This document shows positions 29,934 through 34,810 of a stretch of 34,810 nucleotides of DNA, piece by piece. The notes beneath the pieces were generated by a model, which did not search any database, had not been told where the DNA came from, and was given only the letters and a program-made list of their open reading frames with translations. Numbering within the stretch: the stretch's first letter is position 1; each line of letters begins with the position of its first letter. Source of the DNA: CAYPZU01 sp964415395 (GTDB lineage: Bacteria > Chlamydiota > Chlamydiia > Chlamydiales > SM23-39); assembly GCA_964415395.1 (NCBI GenBank), contig CAYPZU010000017.1, forward strand, positions 1 to 34,810, in the 5' to 3' direction. A program made the translations under genes and the position numbers.

Positions 29934-31025
29934 CTAGAGAGGTTTTTTCTTTTTGAATTTGTCGAGGTATTCCAACGCCTTGCCCGTGCCGAGACAGACG
30001 GCGAGAAGCGGATTGGGGGCGACGAAGACTGGAAGGCCGGTCTCTTTGATGAGGGCTTTGTCGAGCCCCTTCATGAGGGCTCCCCCGCCTGCAAGCACCA
30101 TGCCGCGCTCGACAAGATCCGCCGCAAGTTCAGGAGGGCATTTTTCAAGCGTAAGTTTCACGCTCTCAATGATTTGCTGAATGGGTTCCGCCAGGCATTC
30201 GCGGATTTCCACCGAGTTGATTCTCTTGGTGATCGGGAGGCCGGCGACCTGGTCGCGGCCGCGCACTTCCATTTCCAGCTCGTTGTTTCCGAGCGGATAG
30301 GCGGAGCCGATGGTCATTTTGATTTCTTCAGCCGTACGGGGGCCGATCATCAGGTTGTAGGTGCGGCGCATGTAATTCATGATGCAGTCGTCGAACTCGT
30401 CCCCGGCGATCCGAAGCGAGCGGGATTCGACAATGCCGCCGAGGGAGATGATGGCGATTTCCGTCGTACCGCCGCCGATGTCGATGATCATGTTCCCTGA
30501 GGGCTCATGGACGGGCAGGTCGACGCCGATGGCCGCAGCCATGGGCTCTTCGATCAGGACGACTTCCTGAGCGCCTGCATGGAGCGCAGAGTCTTCGACA
30601 GCCCGCTTTTCCACGCCGGTAATCCCCGAGGGGACGGCGATCAGGATGCGGGGGCGGAACAGGCTTCTTGCGGGAGTGACCCGTTTGATGAGGGCTTTGA
30701 GCATCCCTTCGGCGATCTCGAAATCGGCGATGACGCCGTCTTTCATCGGACGGACCGCATGGATTTTGCGCGGGGTTTTGCCGAGCATCGCTTTGGCTTT
30801 ATGGCCGACAGCGAGAACTTCGTTAGTGAGAGAATCAACCGCTACGACCGAAGGTTCTGCAAGTACGATTCCTTTGCCTCTGACGTAGACGAGCGTATTC
30901 GCCGTTCCCAAGTCGATCCCGATGTCGCTCGAAAAAATCCCCGACAAGCGGTTGAATTTTTTCTGCAGGATGGAGCGGACATCACTTAGGGTTTTTAGGA
31001 TTTGATCGGCGGTAGATTGCTGCAT
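29934..31025 (-). CDS. mreB: rod shape-determining protein MreB
   Basis: MreB is the bacterial actin homologue; in Chlamydiae, which lack FtsZ, it organises division-site peptidoglycan synthesis. The 363-residue protein has phosphate-1 motif DIGIDLGTANTLVY (34-47), GVIADFEIAEGML, phosphate-2 DIGGGTTEIAII and the adenosine motif LAGGGALMKGLDK. About 30 extra N-terminal residues (MQQSTADQILKTLSDVRSIL...) precede the fold, which could be an amphipathic membrane-binding helix. Six bases separate its ATG from the stop of the SNF2 gene, so the two form an operon, the same order as in Chlamydia. Confidence 0.97.
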   Translation of the reverse strand: MQQSTADQILKTLSDVRSILQKKFNRLSGIFSSDIGIDLGTANTLVYVRGKGIVLAEPSVVAVDSLTNEVLAVGHKAKAMLGKTPRKIHAVRPMKDGVIADFEIAEGMLKALIKRVTPARSLFRPRILIAVPSGITGVEKRAVEDSALHAGAQEVVLIEEPMAAAIGVDLPVHEPSGNMIIDIGGGTTEIAIISLGGIVESRSLRIAGDEFDDCIMNYMRRTYNLMIGPRTAEEIKMTIGSAYPLGNNELEMEVRGRDQVAGLPITKRINSVEIRECLAEPIQQIIESVKLTLEKCPPELAADLVERGMVLAGGGALMKGLDKALIKETGLPVFVAPNPLLAVCLGTGKALEYLDKFKKKKPL

Positions 31026-31031
31026 AGTCTT

Positions 31032-34000
31032 CTAGGTTTGGAGGAGTTCTAGAACATCTTCCCAAGTCAATTTGGCAATTGCCTCATCATCGCAGCTCAC
31101 CACTTTCTTGACCAATCCTTTTTTGCGGCGCTGCATCTCGACAATCTTCTCCTCAATGGTATTCAATGTGATGAGCTTGTAAGAGGAGACTGAATTTTTC
31201 TGTCCGATGCGGTGGACGCGGTCGGTCGCTTGATTCTCAACAGCGGGGTTCCACCACATGTCGTAGTGGATCACCGTGTCGGCGCCAACGAGGTTAAGCC
31301 CTGTGCCGCCCGCTTTCAGCGAAACGAGGAAGACAGGGATGCGGGGATTCTCGTTGAACTCCTTGACGATCTCGAGGCGGTTTTTCGTCGTGCCGTCGAG
31401 ATAGGAGAACGAGATGCCGCGCTGCTCGAAATCTTCGCGCATGATCTGGAGCATCCGTGTGTACTGGCTGAAGATGACCGTTTTGTGGTTGCTCTCGACA
31501 AGCGTCTGGAGCAGCTCGAGGAGCATGTCGTATTTCGACGAATCGCCCATTTCCGCTTTCTCCTTGGCGAAGATCGCAGGATGGCAGCAAATCTGCTTGA
31601 GGCGGGTGAGCGTCGCGAGGACGTGGATTTGCACTTTGTCGAATCCGTCGCGCTCGACCAGCTTGACCAGTTCGTCGCGGGCGGAGGCGGCGTACGATTT
31701 GTACAGCTCCATCTGCACGTCGGAGAGTTGGCAGTGGTAGACGATTTCCGAAACAGGAGGCAGATCTTTGAGCACATCGCTCTTCATGCGGCGCAGGATG
31801 AACGGAGATACTTTCTTCTTGAGATACTCGATGTTCTGCGCGTGCTGGGCGCCTGAAACGCGGATGTATTTCTCGACAAACCGGTCGTAGGTGCTGAGAA
31901 AGCCCGGCATGAGGAAGTCCATCAGACTCCACAGTTCGTCGAGCGAGTTCTCGATCGGCGTTCCGGTGAGGATCAGCCGGTGAGCCGCCTGGATCATCTT
32001 GACCGACTTGGCGTTGCGGGTGCCGCGGTTCTTGATGTGCTGCGCCTCGTCGAGAATCGCGTAGCTGAACGGGTGCTGGCTGTACGTTTCGATATCCTTC
32101 TGCAGCAGCGTGTACGAAGTGATAACCACATCGTATTCGCTGATTTTGCCCAGTAGTTTTTTCCTCTGGTTCGGGATGCCGTCGATCACCATCGCTTTCA
32201 GCTTCGGATTGAACTTATGCAGCTCTTCTTTCCAGTTGTAGAGGAGCGAAGTGGGGCACACGATGAGCGAGCGGGCGTCTTTGTTTTTGTTGTAGTTCTG
32301 GGTGATCGCCGAGATCGCCTGAACCGTTTTTCCAAGGCCCATGTCGTCGGCGAGAATTCCGTTCAGGAACATCATCCGGAGCCGCTCCAGCCAATGTACC
32401 CCTTCGGCCTGGTAAGGCCGTAAATCGGCGCGCAGATCTTTCGGGATCGGAGACGGCTCGAGAACGGTTTCTCCGAGCATCTGGCTGCGGATCTGGAGGA
32501 GTTTGGGCGACATCGAGAACTCGACAGGAAGCCCGTCGAACGCTCTCGGATCGATCGTCGCCAGATTCCAAAGCGGCTTCTGCTCTTTGTGGTCGTCGAG
32601 CTTTTTGATGCCCAGTTCGTCGAAGAGCTGAACCAGCTTCGAAATCCGGTCGAGATCGAGGACAAGGATCTTTGAAAAGCGGGCGACAGCTTCTTTCGCT
32701 CGTTTTGCGTCCAGCTCCAGATAGGAACGCTTCGCCGCGAGGCATTCCCAGAGCAGCTCCAGCTTGACGCCGCGGAGCGCTCCGTTGACCTTGAGGTCGA
32801 TCTCGTAATAGCCAACCGTGTCGCTCGCGTCGAGGCAGAGCTTGAAGGTCGTCCCATCGTAGATGAACTGGTCGAGCAGGTTCTGCGGACACTCGAACTG
32901 CACTTTGTTCTGGTTGCGCGGAATGACGCCGGTCATGAACTCGACGATCTTCTTCTCGGTCTTGGCCAGATACGTTCCCGACTGGGGATTGAATAAAAAG
33001 TCCTGGAAGAGATCTTCGACGATCTGCCGCTCTTCCACCAGGTTCCGGGCCAAAATCCCCTGTTCCGTGGCGAACGTCTTGATATTGTCGTAGGTGAGTT
33101 TCGAGGCGACCGAAGGGACTTCCTGCCCATCGTAAGAGAAGAAGAGGGCGGCTTCCAGCTCTCCGTCGAGATAGGAAAGGTGGCATCGGGCCCCGAGTTT
33201 CCCTGCGAACGGCAGCGTCACGAAACGCTCGATGATATCGAGGTTCGTTACATCGGCGAAACGCTTCAGCTCGGGCAGCGCATTTTCGACAAACGTCCCG
33301 AAGAGAGGCTCTGGAACCGTCATGTCGCGGATCGAAGACAAATTGACCAGGTGGGTCCGCTTGATATGCGGAGGGAACCGGTAGTATGTGTCCTGATAGA
33401 GCATGCCGGGATGCGCGCATTCGAACAGCGTCGCGTCTTCCACATTCAGATCGTGCTCTCCCGCCATCAGCTTCGGCTTGAAGAGAATCTTTGCAGCCGG
33501 CGGCTCGAGATATTCGAGCTGGAACCGAAACGCCACCGGATGGGGCGCGTAGCGGAGCGGCGTTTCGAGAGTGCCCAGATAAAGACCGGGCAGCATCGGC
33601 AGCTCTTCGTCGAGATCCTTGAATCCTCTGGGCCCCGCGAGCTTGAGCGCGATCTCATGCGTCCTGGCGAGCATCACCCCAAAGGTCTCGGGATCGAGCT
33701 GCGCGATTCTCTGCGCCCGCTCGTTCTGGGTCGCGTCCTGCATCCGCGCATGATCGAGGATCATCTGGAGAAGCCCTCCCCCGATCTCATCAAAACTCTT
33801 CAGCGAGAAAAACAGCCTTCTGCCGCCGACGAAAAGGGGCTCTTCATACCGCACCGCTTCAAGAAAACCTTTGAGCTGGGAAATCTGGAGCGGCTTCGAA
33901 CGGAAGGGAAGGCGCAGCGCGAGCTGGAACTCAACTTTTTTCTCGCCCTGCTGCAGCGACTGGGGATTGAAAATCACAGCCAGTTCCGCCTGGGCGAGCG

Positions 34001-34487
34001 AACTTTCCTCTTGAGGCAGAAAGAAAGGCGAATGGGAAAGGACATCGGAAGATGCGACATATTCCTGCAGCACCTGCTTTTGGTAGCGGGCGTCCTGCTT
34101 GACAACTTCTTTCGTCTCCGCTTCTTTAATCGCTTCGATCAGCTCCTGCTTTTGCTCTTTCGAAAAATCGGCCTCTTTCGAATATTCGATCAGGAGCGCA
34201 TCCATTTTCTCTTCGAGAAAATAAATGAGCGCGGCCAAATGCTGGCAGTCGAAACGGCTGGGGCAGTCGCAATTGGTGTGGACGGCCTGGGATTCGAAGC
34301 GATCCACTTCGATTTCGCTTTCATATGTGTTTTCGTAGTTGCCGAGGATGCGGCTGCTGAACCGGATGGTCTCGTTATCCACCTTCAAGATTTTCGCTGC
34401 GACGATCTTGTTCTTTTCGAAGAGCTGGCGCCCCTCCTTCAGGATCGCTGAAGAGAAATCTTGTTTCAGTTTGCGAAAGTTCAACAT
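31032..34487 (-). CDS. SNF2-family DNA-dependent ATPase/helicase with SWIM zinc finger
   Basis: From the ATG at 34487 the protein has 1151 residues; the frame is open 87 codons further, but those residues are Cys/Phe-rich and uncharacteristic, and the divergent tRNA-Gly promoter must lie there. An N-terminal SWIM zinc motif CDCPSRFDCQH (73-83) is followed by a long middle region of the bacterial SNF2 type. The helicase core lies in the last 450 residues: motif I DDMGLGKT (about 710), DEAQ box LDEAQHIKN (about 810), LTGTPIENS, and motifs V-VI SLKAGGTGLNL and DRVHRIGQ (about 1090). Such enzymes translocate on DNA and remodel protein-DNA complexes or RNA polymerase. Gene order with mreB matches Chlamydia. 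Confidence 0.93.
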   Translation of the reverse strand: MLNFRKLKQDFSSAILKEGRQLFEKNKIVAAKILKVDNETIRFSSRILGNYENTYESEIEVDRFESQAVHTNCDCPSRFDCQHLAALIYFLEEKMDALLIEYSKEADFSKEQKQELIEAIKEAETKEVVKQDARYQKQVLQEYVASSDVLSHSPFFLPQEESSLAQAELAVIFNPQSLQQGEKKVEFQLALRLPFRSKPLQISQLKGFLEAVRYEEPLFVGGRRLFFSLKSFDEIGGGLLQMILDHARMQDATQNERAQRIAQLDPETFGVMLARTHEIALKLAGPRGFKDLDEELPMLPGLYLGTLETPLRYAPHPVAFRFQLEYLEPPAAKILFKPKLMAGEHDLNVEDATLFECAHPGMLYQDTYYRFPPHIKRTHLVNLSSIRDMTVPEPLFGTFVENALPELKRFADVTNLDIIERFVTLPFAGKLGARCHLSYLDGELEAALFFSYDGQEVPSVASKLTYDNIKTFATEQGILARNLVEERQIVEDLFQDFLFNPQSGTYLAKTEKKIVEFMTGVIPRNQNKVQFECPQNLLDQFIYDGTTFKLCLDASDTVGYYEIDLKVNGALRGVKLELLWECLAAKRSYLELDAKRAKEAVARFSKILVLDLDRISKLVQLFDELGIKKLDDHKEQKPLWNLATIDPRAFDGLPVEFSMSPKLLQIRSQMLGETVLEPSPIPKDLRADLRPYQAEGVHWLERLRMMFLNGILADDMGLGKTVQAISAITQNYNKNKDARSLIVCPTSLLYNWKEELHKFNPKLKAMVIDGIPNQRKKLLGKISEYDVVITSYTLLQKDIETYSQHPFSYAILDEAQHIKNRGTRNAKSVKMIQAAHRLILTGTPIENSLDELWSLMDFLMPGFLSTYDRFVEKYIRVSGAQHAQNIEYLKKKVSPFILRRMKSDVLKDLPPVSEIVYHCQLSDVQMELYKSYAASARDELVKLVERDGFDKVQIHVLATLTRLKQICCHPAIFAKEKAEMGDSSKYDMLLELLQTLVESNHKTVIFSQYTRMLQIMREDFEQRGISFSYLDGTTKNRLEIVKEFNENPRIPVFLVSLKAGGTGLNLVGADTVIHYDMWWNPAVENQATDRVHRIGQKNSVSSYKLITLNTIEEKIVEMQRRKKGLVKKVVSCDDEAIAKLTWEDVLELLQT

Positions 34488-34679
34488 AGGCAATCCACAT
34501 TGGTCCGAAGATTTGTTTTTACAGATTTCCATTAACCAGCGCAACCAAAAAAATTTTATCGAAAACAATCGCTCCAAAGATGGAATTAAAATTCGGCAAT
34601 AAAAGCAAGCTCGGACAGGCTCGAACGCGCTAAAAGAATTCCTGCACAGGCAAATTCCAGGGGCGCAAAACAGAATCGC

Positions 34680-34709
34680 TTGCTCAAAAAATATCCAAAA
34701 CCCTATATT
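34680..34709 (+). promoter_or_regulatory. possible promoter of tRNA-Gly
   Basis: TTGCTC (34680-34685) and TATATT (34704-34709) are 18 bases apart, about 48 bases before the tRNA 5' end. This leaves a leader to be removed in processing. Confidence 0.35.
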
Positions 34710-34756
34710 GTTAGCCTTTAAGTCGCTTCGGCTTCTGCCGTGGCACAACTAACTAT

Positions 34757-34810
34757 GCGGGCGTAGCTCAGTGGTAGAGCATCACGTTGCCAACGTGAGG
34801 GTCGTGAGTT
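34757..34810 (+). tRNA. tRNA-Gly (anticodon GCC), 5' part
   Basis: GCGGGCG starts the acceptor stem, and GCTC...GAGC forms the D arm. The anticodon stem TCACG/CGTGA closes the loop TTGCCAA, giving anticodon GCC. The T arm begins (GTGAGTT) and is cut by the window end. It is divergent from the SNF2 gene. Confidence 0.93.

Noticed and set aside
33180..34451. 423-codon open frame on the plus strand opposite the SNF2 gene
   Set aside because: It lies wholly antisense to a gene with clear helicase motifs; GC-rich third positions keep the opposite frame open. Arg/Leu/Glu-rich composition and no motif.
34488..34748. 87-residue N-terminal extension of the SNF2 protein
   Set aside because: Cys/Phe-rich, not helicase-like, and it would occupy the promoter region of the divergent tRNA-Gly gene. 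An ATG at 34532 remains possible.
1..34810. CRISPR arrays, insertion sequences with transposase, rRNA or prophage genes
   Set aside because: No regular spaced direct repeats, transposase motifs (DDE, HUH), integrase, rRNA or phage structural genes were seen.

Overview
The window looks like a chromosome segment of a Chlamydiae-type obligate intracellular bacterium, probably an 'environmental' chlamydia rather than Chlamydia itself. Two gene neighbourhoods recall Chlamydia: (i) kdsA followed by two LptC/OstA-like proteins and the LPS-export ATPase lptB; (ii) SNF2 helicase - mreB - GTP-dependent pckA. There are also several proteins that look like host-directed effectors. By eye the core genes are GC-rich. 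One block at about 14.2-18.7 kb is clearly AT-rich and reads as accessory or transferred DNA. The lineage is inferred from gene content and order; I ran no searches.

Layout. 1-175: end of a KH-domain RNA-binding protein. 208-2808 (-): a large DHH-superfamily pyrophosphatase-like enzyme. 2809-3199: tRNA-Arg(TCT) with decayed copies of its own 3' end and several hairpins. 3347-10051 (+): one tightly packed operon of two secreted S10 serine-carboxypeptidase-like proteins, dapB, kdsA, an LptC-like protein, an OstA/LptA-like protein and lptB. It joins lysine/diaminopimelate synthesis, Kdo synthesis and LPS transport. 10106-11647: a methyltransferase with an Inc-like two-helix membrane domain, then an ankyrin-like small protein. 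11635-12747 (-): a GT9 heptosyltransferase. 12866-14164 (+): ndk, a second Ndk with an export-type N-terminus, and a MazG/dCTPase-like pyrophosphohydrolase.

14397-17789 is the AT-rich island: a nucleoside-deoxyribosyltransferase-like protein, a Nudix hydrolase, an S-adenosylhomocysteine-hydrolase-like NAD protein and an MFS transporter. This is the best candidate for an undescribed small-molecule pathway. 17907-25002 is an effector-like region: two orphan proteins, a predicted phosphatidylinositol 3/4-kinase-family enzyme, and a minus-strand operon of two divergent ankyrin-like proteins, a 200-residue orphan and a 58-residue membrane protein.

25079-34487 returns to core genes: dtd and pckA (-), a two-gene ABC-2 exporter (+), a PEGA-domain lipoprotein (-), a 159-bp giant palindrome, mreB and an SNF2/SWIM helicase (-). 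The window ends inside tRNA-Gly(GCC) (+). pckA carries Thr where the family's P-loop lysine is expected, through one base.
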